Part shown: positions 14,932 to 24,013 of the stretch, piece by piece
Layout: every line of letters begins with the position of its first letter
Position numbering within the stretch: position 1 is the first letter of the stretch
NCBI GenBank assembly: GCA_964501535.1
Contig: CAZCSV010000001.1
Span: 1 to 64,000, forward strand
Direction of reading: 5' to 3'
Source: FEN-1279 sp964501535
Lineage (GTDB): Bacteria; Bacteroidota; Ignavibacteria; Tepidaquicellales; Tepidaquicellaceae
Length of the DNA: 64,000 bases
Notes under the pieces: generated by a model
The model's database searches: none
Seen by the model: only the letters and a program-made list of their open reading frames with translations
What the model was told of the DNA's origin: nothing
Translations under genes and position numbers: made by a program

Positions 14932-16242
14932 ATGAGAATAAGAGAGTCATTATTTGCTAAAATGATATTGTTGATTATTTCTTATGGAATTTTATTTAAT
15001 GTTTTCATAATCTTATTCCTTAGCCACAATCAAAATCTTGAACAAATAAACCATAATAGAAAAATCCTGTCTAAAATGGAGGAAATTTTAATTCAGGATA
15101 TTGGAAACCCTCCCGATTCAGTAAAAGCAAAAGAGATATCGGATGAGTTTAATATAAATATTCAGTTCAATTATAAGGAGATTAACTGGACATCGTCGAA
15201 TACTATCCTTCCCATCGAAGAAATATCGAGATATAAAGAGTTTAAAGAAAATGAAAATGATACAAATTATTTTTCGTTCTTTTTGAAGGAAAAAATTTAC
15301 GGAGTTAATAAAATTAAGGATGGAATTATTGTATTATCGTATTATTATGACCCTCAAGAAGCTTTTGATTCAGAAACAATAGTACTTGCCATCGTGCTTC
15401 ATCTTTGCTTATTTTTAGTCCCGGTCTACTTTATATTGAAGTGGTTGTTAAAACCGATTGAATCTATTTCGAATATTGTGAATCAAATCGCTGAAGGAGA
15501 TTTTGATGTGAAATTATCCGTAAAAAGGAGTGATGAACTCGGCAATCTGGCTGAATCTTTGAAAATTATGTCGTCGAGAGTTAAAGATTCCATTAATGCA
15601 AAAGAACAACTGTTAAAAGATATATCCCACGAATTAAGAACCCCCTTGACGCGTATTAAGTTCGGTCTTGAACTTGGTTCTCCGAAGGAAAAAATAAATG
15701 ATGACGTTACTGAACTGGAAGGTATGATTAAGAAAACTTTGGATTATTATAGAAATGAATTTTTTTTCCTGGAAGCCAATATGAATGATACAAATGTAAT
15801 TCCTCTTCTGGAAAATGTTATCTCTTCATTTGATATTGAAACAACGAGAATTGTATTTTATAACTTTACTAAAAACAAAAAAAAGATTATAATTAAAGGT
15901 GATGAGGAGAAACTTACTATTGCATTCAGAAACCTGATTAGTAACGCTCTGAAATATTCACCGGCTGATAAAAGAATTTTGGTCGGCATAGATGATACAG
16001 ATAGGTTTTATAAAATTATTGTAAAAGATTATGGAGTAGGTATGAAAAGAGAGGATATGAATAAAATCTTTGAACCCTTTGCTAGAATTGATTCATCTCG
16101 CTCGAAGAAAACCGGTGGATATGGCTTGGGACTTGCAATAGTTAAGAAAATTATTGATTTGCATAATGGAATTATTGAAGTGAAAAGCAAGGAAAACGAA
16201 GGTACGGAGATGATTGTTAAATTTAAAAAAATATACTTGTAA
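14932..16242 (+). CDS. Sensor histidine kinase, partner of the upstream OmpR-type regulator
   Basis: The 436-residue kinase has an N-terminal transmembrane helix (about 11-30), a periplasmic sensor region (about 31-147) and a second helix (148-170). A HAMP linker follows (172-224), then HisKA with phospho-acceptor His233 in DISHELRTPLTRIKF. The ATPase domain shows the N box NLISNALKYSP, DYGVGM and GGYGLGLAIVKK. This is the CpxA/EnvZ layout. The periplasmic sensor matches nothing I recognise. It lies 9 bp after the regulator gene and only 2 bp before scpB, so all three are probably one transcript. Confidence 0.93.
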   Translation: MRIRESLFAKMILLIISYGILFNVFIILFLSHNQNLEQINHNRKILSKMEEILIQDIGNPPDSVKAKEISDEFNINIQFNYKEINWTSSNTILPIEEISRYKEFKENENDTNYFSFFLKEKIYGVNKIKDGIIVLSYYYDPQEAFDSETIVLAIVLHLCLFLVPVYFILKWLLKPIESISNIVNQIAEGDFDVKLSVKRSDELGNLAESLKIMSSRVKDSINAKEQLLKDISHELRTPLTRIKFGLELGSPKEKINDDVTELEGMIKKTLDYYRNEFFFLEANMNDTNVIPLLENVISSFDIETTRIVFYNFTKNKKKIIIKGDEEKLTIAFRNLISNALKYSPADKRILVGIDDTDRFYKIIVKDYGVGMKREDMNKIFEPFARIDSSRSKKTGGYGLGLAIVKKIIDLHNGIIEVKSKENEGTEMIVKFKKIYL

Positions 16243-16244
16243 AG

Positions 16245-17027
16245 ATGCCTCTCGTTAAATGTTTCTGTAAAGACAGCATAGGAACAATTCAATTTGATAA
16301 TTATCAAAAAAGGAATACGCTTTCCGCTGAAATGATAGGTGAAATTGTCGATAGCTTTTCTCGCCTTAAAAATAATAATGTTAGAGTAGTGATTATTAGA
16401 GCTGGAAAAAATTCTAAAGTATGGTCTGCAGGTCATGATATCTCGGAATTGTCTGATTCCGGAACAGACCCGCTGTCTTATGATAGCCCGTTGGAAATAC
16501 TCCTGAGAACTGTCGAAAACTTTCCCGCACCAGTAATTGCTATGCTTGAAGGAAGTGTTTGGGGTGGTGCTTGCGAACTGGTATTTACCTGTGATATATT
16601 AATCGGTGAACCAAATGTGACATTTGCTGTTACACCCGCTAAAATTGGAGTCCCGTATAACTCAAATGGTATTCTTCGCTTCATTAATATGCTCGGTATG
16701 GCTTCCGTTAAAGAAATGTTTTTCACAGCAAATCCTTTTAATGCAGAAAAAGCTGAAAAACTGGGTTTACTGAATTATATTGTTCCGGTTGATGAACTGG
16801 AAGCTTTTACCTATAGTTTTGCAAAAGAAATATTAAAAAATTCTCCACTCGCTATCGCTGCTATTAAAGAGCAGTTAAATATTCTAAGTAAAGCCAGTCC
16901 TCTTACTCCCGAAGTTTTCGAAAAAATTTCGCAACTAAGAAAAACCGTATTTCAAAGTGAGGATTATAGGGAAGGTATTAATGCTTTTCTTGAAAAAAGA
17001 AAACCGAAATTTACCGGTAAAACCTGA
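16245..17027 (+). CDS. scpB: Methylmalonyl-CoA decarboxylase (crotonase superfamily)
   Basis: The 260-residue protein matches E. coli ScpB (YgfG) motif by motif: SAGHDISEL, DPLSYDSPL, EGSVWGGACE, GVPYNSNGI, and SEDYREGINAFLEKRKPKF at the end. ScpB converts (R)-methylmalonyl-CoA to propionyl-CoA and CO2. The oxyanion hole residues lie in SAGHDI and SVWGGA. In E. coli it works with methylmalonyl-CoA mutase and a CoA transferase; no mutase gene is in this window, but a CoA transferase lies at 38807. Two bases separate it from the kinase gene, an unusual partner. A generic enoyl-CoA hydratase is the alternative, made unlikely by the SVWGG and DPLSYD signatures. Confidence 0.85.
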   Translation: MPLVKCFCKDSIGTIQFDNYQKRNTLSAEMIGEIVDSFSRLKNNNVRVVIIRAGKNSKVWSAGHDISELSDSGTDPLSYDSPLEILLRTVENFPAPVIAMLEGSVWGGACELVFTCDILIGEPNVTFAVTPAKIGVPYNSNGILRFINMLGMASVKEMFFTANPFNAEKAEKLGLLNYIVPVDELEAFTYSFAKEILKNSPLAIAAIKEQLNILSKASPLTPEVFEKISQLRKTVFQSEDYREGINAFLEKRKPKFTGKT

Positions 17028-17117
17028 GCTATCCTTAACTCATATTATCTTAATTCCCCTTGATGAAATTTATATATTTTGTTAACTTATATTTTAAAAA
17101 ATTAAATCTTTTACTAT

Positions 17118-17765
17118 ATGAAAAAAATATTTTTTCTTGTTTTTGTTGTTTTAGTAGCGATTCTTTTAAACGGGTGCGGTAAAAAAGAAGACGCTGGTGA
17201 TAAAAAGGACGGAAAAACAGAACAGAAAACTGAACAAAAAAAAGATATTTCGTTTTCTGAAAATTCTTCGTACCATCTGAAATATGAAGCTAAAAGCGAA
17301 AAATTGAAGGGAACTATGGACTTTTACTTTAAAGACAAAAATGCAAAAATTGTAGTTAATTTTAACGAAGGGGATAAGAAAATCGGCTCCTCGATGTTTT
17401 TTGAGAATAAAATCCTGTATATGATTACTGAAGTTGAAGGTAAGAAAATCGGAATGAAAATGGATGTATCGGAAAGCAAAGAAGCTAATACTGAAATCGT
17501 TAACGTAAAAGATAAATTAAAGGATTATGAAAAAATCGGAACGGATGAAGTGATCGGTTATAAGTGCAATGTATATAAAACAAAAGAAGGAACGAAGCTT
17601 TCCGTTTATAAAGACGCTTTTGCTTTGAGAATCGTTGATAAAAAAGGCGACGAATTCGTTGCTACTTTACTGGAACAGGATATCAATATTGCAGACGATT
17701 TCTTTACCCCGCCTAAAGATATGGAATATATGGATTTCAGTAATTTGGACAAACTGATTAAATAA
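17118..17765 (+). CDS. Lipoprotein of unknown function
   Basis: A 215-residue exported protein with signal peptide and lipobox LLNGCGKK (Cys about 20), followed by a Lys/Asp/Glu-rich linker (about 22-43). The remaining part predicts an open beta structure: TMDFYFKDKNAKIVVNF, then MFFENKILYMI, then DEVIGYKCNVYKTKEG, ending with DDFFTPPKDMEYMDF. This pattern resembles LolA-like or DUF4412-type lipoproteins, which bind or sense lipids, but the call is not firm. It has its own terminator and a 90-bp AT-rich leader. Confidence 0.6.
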   Translation: MKKIFFLVFVVLVAILLNGCGKKEDAGDKKDGKTEQKTEQKKDISFSENSSYHLKYEAKSEKLKGTMDFYFKDKNAKIVVNFNEGDKKIGSSMFFENKILYMITEVEGKKIGMKMDVSESKEANTEIVNVKDKLKDYEKIGTDEVIGYKCNVYKTKEGTKLSVYKDAFALRIVDKKGDEFVATLLEQDINIADDFFTPPKDMEYMDFSNLDKLIK

Positions 17766-17787
17766 GAAATATATTAGTATAAAATAT

Positions 17788-17822
17788 GACTTCAGGAGTA
17801 AACAGCTCTTGAAGTCTTTTTT
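17788..17822 (+). terminator. Terminator after the lipoprotein gene
   Basis: GACTTCAGGAG (17788-17798) pairs with CTCTTGAAGTC (17806-17816) over 11 bp with one G-U pair, loop TAAACAG, then six T residues. The next gene starts only 13 bp after the T tract. Confidence 0.85.
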
Positions 17823-17834
17823 ATTTTTAAAATT

Positions 17835-19010
17835 ATGTTTTCAAAAAGGTTCGATTTTAACATTGATGCAAATCGTTTAAGTTTGCTCCTGAAAAAGAAA
17901 AAATCATCGGGCAGCAGAATATTGGATTTGACAATGTCCAATCCGACAGATGCAGGGTTAAATTATAACTCGATAGGTATTTTAAACTCGATTGCAAAAC
18001 CCGAATCACTGAATTATTTGCCGGAACCGAAAGGGCTTGCATCGGCTAGGGAATCGGTTTCTCGATATTACTACGAAAAAAATATTAGCGTAAAAGTCGG
18101 AGATATTTTTCTAACTTCGAGCACGAGCGAAGCATATAGCTTCATATTCAAATTGTTGACTGACCCTTTCGACGAAATATTAATACCGCGTCCAAGTTAT
18201 CCTCTGTTCTCTTTTATTGCGTGTATAGAGTCTGTTAATCTTAAATATTATGATATTGTATATACTAAAAACAAAATTTGGGAAATAGATTTTAAAAGTA
18301 TTTCGAACCGTCTGACAAAAAATACTAAAGCGATTATTTTGGTAAATCCTAATAATCCTACGGGAAATTTTGTTAGGCTTAAAGAAATAAATATCCTTTC
18401 AAAAATCTGTAGAAAGAATAATATTGCATTTATATGTGATGAAGTGTTTATAGATTATGGCTTAGATGCCGAACAAAAAGAAATTTTTTCCCTTGCCGGA
18501 ATTAATTCCAATCTGACTTTTACGCTTAGCGGTATTTCAAAAATATGCGGACTGCCTCAAATGAAATTGAGCTGGATTGTTGTAAGCGGGCCGGGAGAAA
18601 TTTGCAAAGAAGCTAAAGAGAAACTTGAAATTATAACAGATACGTACCTGTCGGTTGGAACACCTGTACAGCTTGCAATAGGGGATTTGTTTTCAGAAAA
18701 AGCTCGTATTCAACGGCAGATAAAAGATAGAATAACAAAAAACTATGATACACTGAAATCAGTAACTGTGAACAGCATTCTTATGGATTTATTTAAGAAC
18801 GAAGGCGGATGGTATTCCGTCGTGAAAGTCAATAAGAATATCGATGAAGAGATTATGGCTTATGATTTGCTGAATTTGAAGGATGTCTATATCCATCCCG
18901 GATATTTTTTTGATTTTACCTGTGAAGGATATATTGTACTGAGCTTGCTTACCCCTGCTGAGATATTTGAAGATGGAATTAAAAGAATTTTGGAGTACTT
19001 GACCGATTGA
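17835..19010 (+). CDS. Class I/II pyridoxal-phosphate aminotransferase
   Basis: The 391-residue fold-type I aminotransferase has DLTMSNPTD near the N-terminus and YLPEPKGLASARESVSRYY for substrate binding. FLTSSTSEAYSFIF holds the PLP phosphate site, LVNPNNPTGNFV and CDEVFIDY bind the cofactor ring, and Lys236 in SGISKICG forms the Schiff base. NEGGWYSVVKV and a late conserved Arg region complete the fold. It acts on an amino acid and a 2-oxo acid in the cytoplasm; substrate cannot be read from sequence. It converges with the Ste24 gene, with a single base between stops. Histidinol-phosphate or aspartate aminotransferases are possible, but the N-terminus is atypical for both. Confidence 0.85.
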   Translation: MFSKRFDFNIDANRLSLLLKKKKSSGSRILDLTMSNPTDAGLNYNSIGILNSIAKPESLNYLPEPKGLASARESVSRYYYEKNISVKVGDIFLTSSTSEAYSFIFKLLTDPFDEILIPRPSYPLFSFIACIESVNLKYYDIVYTKNKIWEIDFKSISNRLTKNTKAIILVNPNNPTGNFVRLKEINILSKICRKNNIAFICDEVFIDYGLDAEQKEIFSLAGINSNLTFTLSGISKICGLPQMKLSWIVVSGPGEICKEAKEKLEIITDTYLSVGTPVQLAIGDLFSEKARIQRQIKDRITKNYDTLKSVTVNSILMDLFKNEGGWYSVVKVNKNIDEEIMAYDLLNLKDVYIHPGYFFDFTCEGYIVLSLLTPAEIFEDGIKRILEYLTD

Positions 19011-19011
19011 A

Positions 19012-20136
19012 TCAGTCTCGCTTTCCGTAATTGCTTGCATATTCAATTCTCTTTTGTAATGACGGATGGGAATGAAATAAAAACTCAATTATTTTATTAG
19101 GTTCCTTGTCGGCAAGGTTTTGTTCTGCAAGCTTTTCCATCGCGGAAATGAATGCATTTTTGTCTTCTGTATAGTCGAGCGCAAATTTGTCTGCTTCCCA
19201 TTCGTATTTCCTTGAAAATATATTTGAGATTGGAGCCGTTATTAATCCGTAAAGACTCAGATATATAGCCATTAAAGGAAGAGCAGAGATTTCATATACG
19301 TAACTGAAACCGAAATAGCTTAAAGAAGCTTCGTATAAAACCGATGTGATGTATAATCCTGCAAATGTCAATATGGTAGATAAAAACATTAATTTGAAAA
19401 TATGCTTTCTTTTGTAATGTCCGACTTCATGTGCAAAAACAGATTCAATTTCGTCCTCACTGAATTTCTCAATCAAAGTATCTCCTAGTATAATTCTCTT
19501 TGATTTACCGAGACCCGTAAATGCAGCATTTGCTTTTTTTGTGTTTTTGCTCATGTCGAAGATGTAAATACCCTTTATATCGACTTTGGTTTTTCTGCAT
19601 AAACCTAATATACGGCTTTTAATCGACTCGCTTTCAATCGGTTTGAATTTATAAAATAGTGGGAAAATTAATATCGGTGCTATTCTCCCGATTATTACTG
19701 AAAAGAAAAACATGAATATTCCCAGAATTATCCACCAGTAATTTTCGTAATTTAATAATATATAGTAAAATATGAGTATGACAGGCACTCCGATAACAAC
19801 TCCGACCGCAAAAGATTTTGCTTTTTCCGTAAAGTATTTAAGCAAAGTCTGATTTGATAAATCGTATTTGTGCTCCAATATATATCCCGAATAAAAATTA
19901 AGAGGGAAGTTTATAATACTTTCTATTAATCCGATAATTCCCAGAAATATTAAAAGTGCAAAATAATTATTAGTGGTGATTTTATAAGATAAGCTCTCAA
20001 TTTCTCTCGAAAGCCCGGTTAATAAAATTATAAGGATAATGCAGAAAAAAATAATCGTCTCTGCAACCGTGACTATTTGGTTTATTCGGCTGTATATTTT
20101 TGCTGTCGACTGTTTGTCTTTCTCTGATGATTCCAT
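19012..20136 (-). CDS. Ste24/CAAX-protease-like M48A metalloprotease
   Basis: The 374-residue integral membrane protease has about seven hydrophobic segments. Zinc ligands appear in AHEVGHYKRKH (HExxH) and the downstream Glu in KYEWEADKFAL, both typical of M48A. The loop NTKKANAAFTGLGKSKRIILGDTL before HExxH is the family substrate groove, and FLFHSHPSLQKRI gives the final conserved HPS motif. In bacteria these enzymes handle membrane protein quality control; no prenylated substrate is expected. It is the last gene of a zero-gap operon behind two flavin dehydrogenase subunits, a coupling I cannot explain functionally. Confidence 0.87.
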   Translation of the reverse strand: MESSEKDKQSTAKIYSRINQIVTVAETIIFFCIILIILLTGLSREIESLSYKITTNNYFALLIFLGIIGLIESIINFPLNFYSGYILEHKYDLSNQTLLKYFTEKAKSFAVGVVIGVPVILIFYYILLNYENYWWIILGIFMFFFSVIIGRIAPILIFPLFYKFKPIESESIKSRILGLCRKTKVDIKGIYIFDMSKNTKKANAAFTGLGKSKRIILGDTLIEKFSEDEIESVFAHEVGHYKRKHIFKLMFLSTILTFAGLYITSVLYEASLSYFGFSYVYEISALPLMAIYLSLYGLITAPISNIFSRKYEWEADKFALDYTEDKNAFISAMEKLAEQNLADKEPNKIIEFLFHSHPSLQKRIEYASNYGKRD

Positions 20137-21285
20137 TTATTTTAAAATTTCAATTCCTGAGAAATTTCTGTACAGTGAAAGCTGTTTTGTAATGAAATCA
20201 TATTTACTGCTACCGTCTGCAATAATTTCGGAAACAATACGACCTAACCCGGGACCTATCATGAAACCCTGCCCGCACATTCCTGCGGTTAAAAATAAAT
20301 TTTCGAATTCCTTTGCGTATCCCACAATTGGAAATCCGTCCGGAGTCATCGGGTATAAACCGCGCCATGTCCTTCTTACTCTTATGTCTCTTAAACGCGG
20401 ATAGAGCGTCAGCATCCTTTTTGTAACCAGTGGTAAAAAAACTGAAGTGTTGTCTGTATCGGTTCCTAAAATTGGAGGACGCGGAGTTATGCAAAAAACA
20501 ACCTGACCTTCTTTGTTTTGATAAAAATAGTAATTTGCGGATTTATCATCTGCCCTTATATCTACAACCATTGGTCTGAAAAAGTATTGAACGGGTTCCG
20601 TAATGCCTGCCTCGTGGCAATCCGGCGTTACGGGTATGTTAAGCCCCGTCATTAACCCGATTTCTTTTGCGTGTGCTCCGGCCGCGTTGATTATCAAGCC
20701 GCTGGTGTATTCATCTTTTGTAGTTACTACTGATACTATCCTGTTCCCGCTGGTTTTTATTGATGTTACTTCTTCGCTAAAATAAAATTTCACGCCTGAG
20801 TTTTTCGCAAGTGAAAAATATGCACCTGCCACTTTTAAAGGCGAGCAGGAACCGTCCTCAGGAGAAAAAGTCGCACCTCTAAGGTTATTTGTGTTTATTC
20901 CTGGTAAAAGTTCATTTACTTCATCTTTTCCAATCCAGTCAATTTTTAAATTGTATTTTTTTTGCTCCTTTAAAAGATTTCTCAGAGATTTCTCTGTGGC
21001 TTCATCATATACCGGATAAATATATCCTCCCTGTATCCAGTCAATTTCCTTTCCGTATTCGTTTTTGAAATTTTTTAGGATTTCAATTGATATTTGGCAT
21101 ATTTTTATTTTTGAAGGATCCGAATGCGTTGCCCTTATCCCGCCAATTGCTGCTCGGTTTTGACCCCTGCCTTCTGATACAAGTTTCTCGATAACAGCAA
21201 CTTTTAACCCCTTATTTCCAAGATAATAACTTAATGGTAATCCTGTACTTCCCGCACCTATTATTATTATATCAAATGTTTTCAT
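20137..21285 (-). CDS. FAD-dependent amino/imino-acid dehydrogenase (DAO family)
   Basis: A 382-residue flavoenzyme of the D-amino-acid oxidase / sarcosine oxidase beta / HcnC type. The dinucleotide loop IIIGAGSTGLPLSYYLG and IEKL bind FAD. GGIRATHSDPSKIKI follows as the typical flavin contact, and YPMTPDGFPIVGYA with LTAGMCGQGFMIGPGLGRI forms the C-terminal FAD loop. It probably takes hydride from an amino or imino acid and passes electrons to the large subunit encoded directly upstream. The two reading frames abut with no gap. Candidate substrates are D-proline, hydroxyproline, sarcosine or glycine; sequence alone does not decide. Confidence 0.82.
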   Translation of the reverse strand: MKTFDIIIIGAGSTGLPLSYYLGNKGLKVAVIEKLVSEGRGQNRAAIGGIRATHSDPSKIKICQISIEILKNFKNEYGKEIDWIQGGYIYPVYDEATEKSLRNLLKEQKKYNLKIDWIGKDEVNELLPGINTNNLRGATFSPEDGSCSPLKVAGAYFSLAKNSGVKFYFSEEVTSIKTSGNRIVSVVTTKDEYTSGLIINAAGAHAKEIGLMTGLNIPVTPDCHEAGITEPVQYFFRPMVVDIRADDKSANYYFYQNKEGQVVFCITPRPPILGTDTDNTSVFLPLVTKRMLTLYPRLRDIRVRRTWRGLYPMTPDGFPIVGYAKEFENLFLTAGMCGQGFMIGPGLGRIVSEIIADGSSKYDFITKQLSLYRNFSGIEILK

Positions 21286-23355
21286 TCATTTCTCTTTATT
21301 TTCATTTGCTAATATACACATCGGAATCTCTACGCTAAGAGGTCTTTTTGTGTTTTGAGCTACTTCATTCCAGTTTATTCCTGCAGCTGCAAAAATCTTC
21401 GGTAACATTTCTGAACAGGTCCTCGAACCGCAAGCTCCCATACCGACTCTTATTTGTTTTAACTGATTGGCATCTTTAATGTCGTTTTCTTTTATAAAAT
21501 CAATTACTTCTTTAACTGTTACTCTCTCGCATCTGCATACAATTGAATTGTCTGGAATATAATTAAATACTGCATTTGGTAACGGCTTTGTCTTTTCTTC
21601 ATCCTGAATTCTTATTCCTGCAATTTTTGTTGCATTGTCGATGGAAACCTTTAGCGTAACTAAATACGTCTTGTATTTTTTGCTGTAATTGATTTTCATT
21701 ACCTCGCCTTTTTCTAGATAATTTCCACCAATATCGGTTAACGGAATGAATTCATTGGCACTGAAATTCGGTATAAATTCGTGAGGAAGAATGACTTCCG
21801 CAAATTCACCGTATAATCTTTTTGCAACCGATATGGCTAATCCCGGACAGACCGCTATGCATTGCCCGCACCGTGTGCATTCACCCTCAAAATATGGTAA
21901 GTCCATAATCGAGCCTAAAACATCCTTTAATTTAATTGCACCGGATGGACAAACCGATATGCAAGGATTGCATGGTATTTCTTGATAACAGTGTAGAATT
22001 GGAGTATAATTATCTGTTATTTCTGTAACAGGTTCCGGATAAATCTTTCCAGGACGTGATTTCAGTATCTCGGCTTTTTCGTAATAACTTTCGTCTATCT
22101 CAGTCTCTTTACCGAGCATTTTGGCAAGCTTTAAACCCGATATTTTTCCGCCGAACATTGCTGACGAAGCTTCGGCTATCTCATCTGCATCACCGGTTTT
22201 TACGACTTTAAAACCGTATTGAACTGCCGTATTGTAAAATTCGTCTATTGAGGAAAGCCCGACTGCTATCAATAATGTGTCAACTTCGAAGGTCTTCGCT
22301 GTTTCAAGTATCGGATTAAAATTCTCGTCGACCTCCGCTATCGTAACTCTTTCTACCTTTCCATTTCCTTCGGCTGTAAGAATCGTGTGATTCAAATAAA
22401 CCGGCACACCCATTCTTTTAATTTTATCGGCATGTACTTTATATCCCGATACTTCTTTCAAAATCTCTGTAATTCCTACTGCGGTTATTCCGGCTTGCAA
22501 AGCATGGTAAGCAGCTATTAGCCCTACATTACCGCTGCCTACTATAAATACTCTGCTTGACGCTTTAACTAAATCTCGGTTTATAAGTGTCTGAAACGCT
22601 CCTGCCCCGTATACTCCGGGTAAATCATTCCCGGGAAATATTAAATTTTTCTCCCGTGCACCTGCAGATACTACTAAACCTTCGAAATCAACTATTGCAT
22701 AGTTCTTGTAATCTATTAATAATCCAATCTTCTTGTCTTTGTATAAACCCACTACAGACGAATTTTTAAATATACTTATATTCTGATATGTACGAATTTC
22801 TTTCTCGAGTATATCTGCTATGTCAACACCTCGCGTTCCGGCATAACAGTCTTCAATTGAACCAAAAAACTTATGAGTTTGAAGTAGTAATTTGCCCCCG
22901 AGTTTTTCCTTGTCATCTACTAGCATTATATCCAATCCGGATTTTGCAAGTTCAATTGCTGCTGTTAAACCCGATGGACCCCCTCCGATAACTATTACAT
23001 CGCATTTCATCTTTATTAATTCTGATTTCCCGAATTCATAATCGTCTTCAGGAAGTTTCGGGAGATGAACCAAAGTTCTTAAGTCCATGCCTGACCTTAA
23101 TGGAGTGATGCAGGATTTTAATGGTTTACCGTTTATTACTAACGTACAATGTGAGCATTGACCGTTTGCACAGAAAATTCCCTGTGGTGCATTACCAACC
23201 TGATGTATCGAAAATTCTTTTATATTATTGGCAATTAGTGCCGAGGAAACTGGCTCGTTTTCATAACCCGTGAGTTTTTCACCATTAAAAAAAAACTCCG
23301 CTGATTTTCTGTTATGGTCGGTCTTTAAAATGGGGTGCTTTGTAACTCTTTCCAT
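21286..23355 (-). CDS. Multi-cluster flavin dehydrogenase subunit (2Fe-2S + FAD/NAD + 2x4Fe-4S + BFD fusion)
   Basis: The 689-residue protein strings together several redox modules. First is a 2Fe-2S domain (residues 10-95; IFCANGQCSHCTLV with a later Cys in LKSC). Next comes a pyridine-nucleotide disulfide oxidoreductase domain (about 110-410; VIVIGGGPSGLTAAIEL and FIVGSGNVGLIAAYHAL). A double 4Fe-4S ferredoxin follows (about 445-520; IPCNPCISVCP and CTRCGQCIAVCP), and last a BFD-like 2Fe-2S domain (about 605-665; IVCRCERVTVKEV, GACGSRTC). The order equals HcnA-HcnB fused, with ferredoxins inserted. With the DAO-type partner it should oxidise an amino or imino acid and send electrons to ferredoxin or quinone. 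A hydrogen cyanide synthase is a relative, but HcnB lacks the double ferredoxin. Confidence 0.85.
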   Translation of the reverse strand: MERVTKHPILKTDHNRKSAEFFFNGEKLTGYENEPVSSALIANNIKEFSIHQVGNAPQGIFCANGQCSHCTLVINGKPLKSCITPLRSGMDLRTLVHLPKLPEDDYEFGKSELIKMKCDVIVIGGGPSGLTAAIELAKSGLDIMLVDDKEKLGGKLLLQTHKFFGSIEDCYAGTRGVDIADILEKEIRTYQNISIFKNSSVVGLYKDKKIGLLIDYKNYAIVDFEGLVVSAGAREKNLIFPGNDLPGVYGAGAFQTLINRDLVKASSRVFIVGSGNVGLIAAYHALQAGITAVGITEILKEVSGYKVHADKIKRMGVPVYLNHTILTAEGNGKVERVTIAEVDENFNPILETAKTFEVDTLLIAVGLSSIDEFYNTAVQYGFKVVKTGDADEIAEASSAMFGGKISGLKLAKMLGKETEIDESYYEKAEILKSRPGKIYPEPVTEITDNYTPILHCYQEIPCNPCISVCPSGAIKLKDVLGSIMDLPYFEGECTRCGQCIAVCPGLAISVAKRLYGEFAEVILPHEFIPNFSANEFIPLTDIGGNYLEKGEVMKINYSKKYKTYLVTLKVSIDNATKIAGIRIQDEEKTKPLPNAVFNYIPDNSIVCRCERVTVKEVIDFIKENDIKDANQLKQIRVGMGACGSRTCSEMLPKIFAAAGINWNEVAQNTKRPLSVEIPMCILANENKEK

Positions 23356-23487
23356 TCATTGAACATTTATCAATTTAATTATCACTATAAAATTTGTAAA
23401 AATATTCAAGGCGTTCAAGTCAATTATATTTCATACAGTTAATTAAATTATCAGTTTTTTTGTTCTAATATTTTTTTATTTTATATT

Positions 23488-23832
23488 ATGCAGAAGCCGT
23501 TTAAAAGAAAATGGCATGGTTTATTTTTCCTCGATTACAGGTTTTTTATTAAAAAGAATCCATTGTTCGAGATATGCCCAAAATGCCACGCTGTGGCTTC
23601 TCTGGAAAGGTTGAAAGAACCTACTAAAATACACAGATTACCGAGATTTCTTGGCTTCAGGGAATATCATTGTACAATCTGTAAATGGGAAGGATATATT
23701 TATCTATTTCGCAGAACCAGTGATATAAAAAAAATTATTTTTAATTATATTTTTGCTTTTTTTGCACTTTATGTGTTATATCTTGTTCTTCTGAATTTTT
23801 TTGGAGATATATTGGCTGCTCTTTACAATTGA
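23488..23832 (+). CDS. Small membrane protein with zinc ribbon
   Basis: The 114-residue protein has two Cys pairs, CPKCHA (about 31-36) and CTICKWEG (about 63-70), which look like a four-cysteine zinc ribbon. A C-terminal transmembrane helix follows (about 87-108). Between the pairs is a basic stretch (ERLKEPTKIHRLPRFLGFR). I recognise no named family; related small proteins are common in Bacteroidota and of unknown function. It stands alone 36 bp before tRNA-Gly and divergent from the dehydrogenase operon. Confidence 0.7.
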   Translation: MQKPFKRKWHGLFFLDYRFFIKKNPLFEICPKCHAVASLERLKEPTKIHRLPRFLGFREYHCTICKWEGYIYLFRRTSDIKKIIFNYIFAFFALYVLYLVLLNFFGDILAALYN

Positions 23833-23868
23833 CTCAAAATAAAAAATTTATTAAATTAATAGTTTAAA

Positions 23869-23940
<72 letters not shown>

Positions 23941-24013
23941 CTATTTTTAGTTTTCAAATGCTATATTTAAATGCTAAATATTAAAACTAAATTTTTAATC
24001 CTTCCATATTAAA

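Noticed and set aside
20137..23355. Hydrogen cyanide synthase (hcnABC)
   Set aside because: HcnA- and HcnB-like parts are fused here and carry an inserted double 4Fe-4S domain that HCN synthase lacks; a general amino-acid dehydrogenase is the safer reading.
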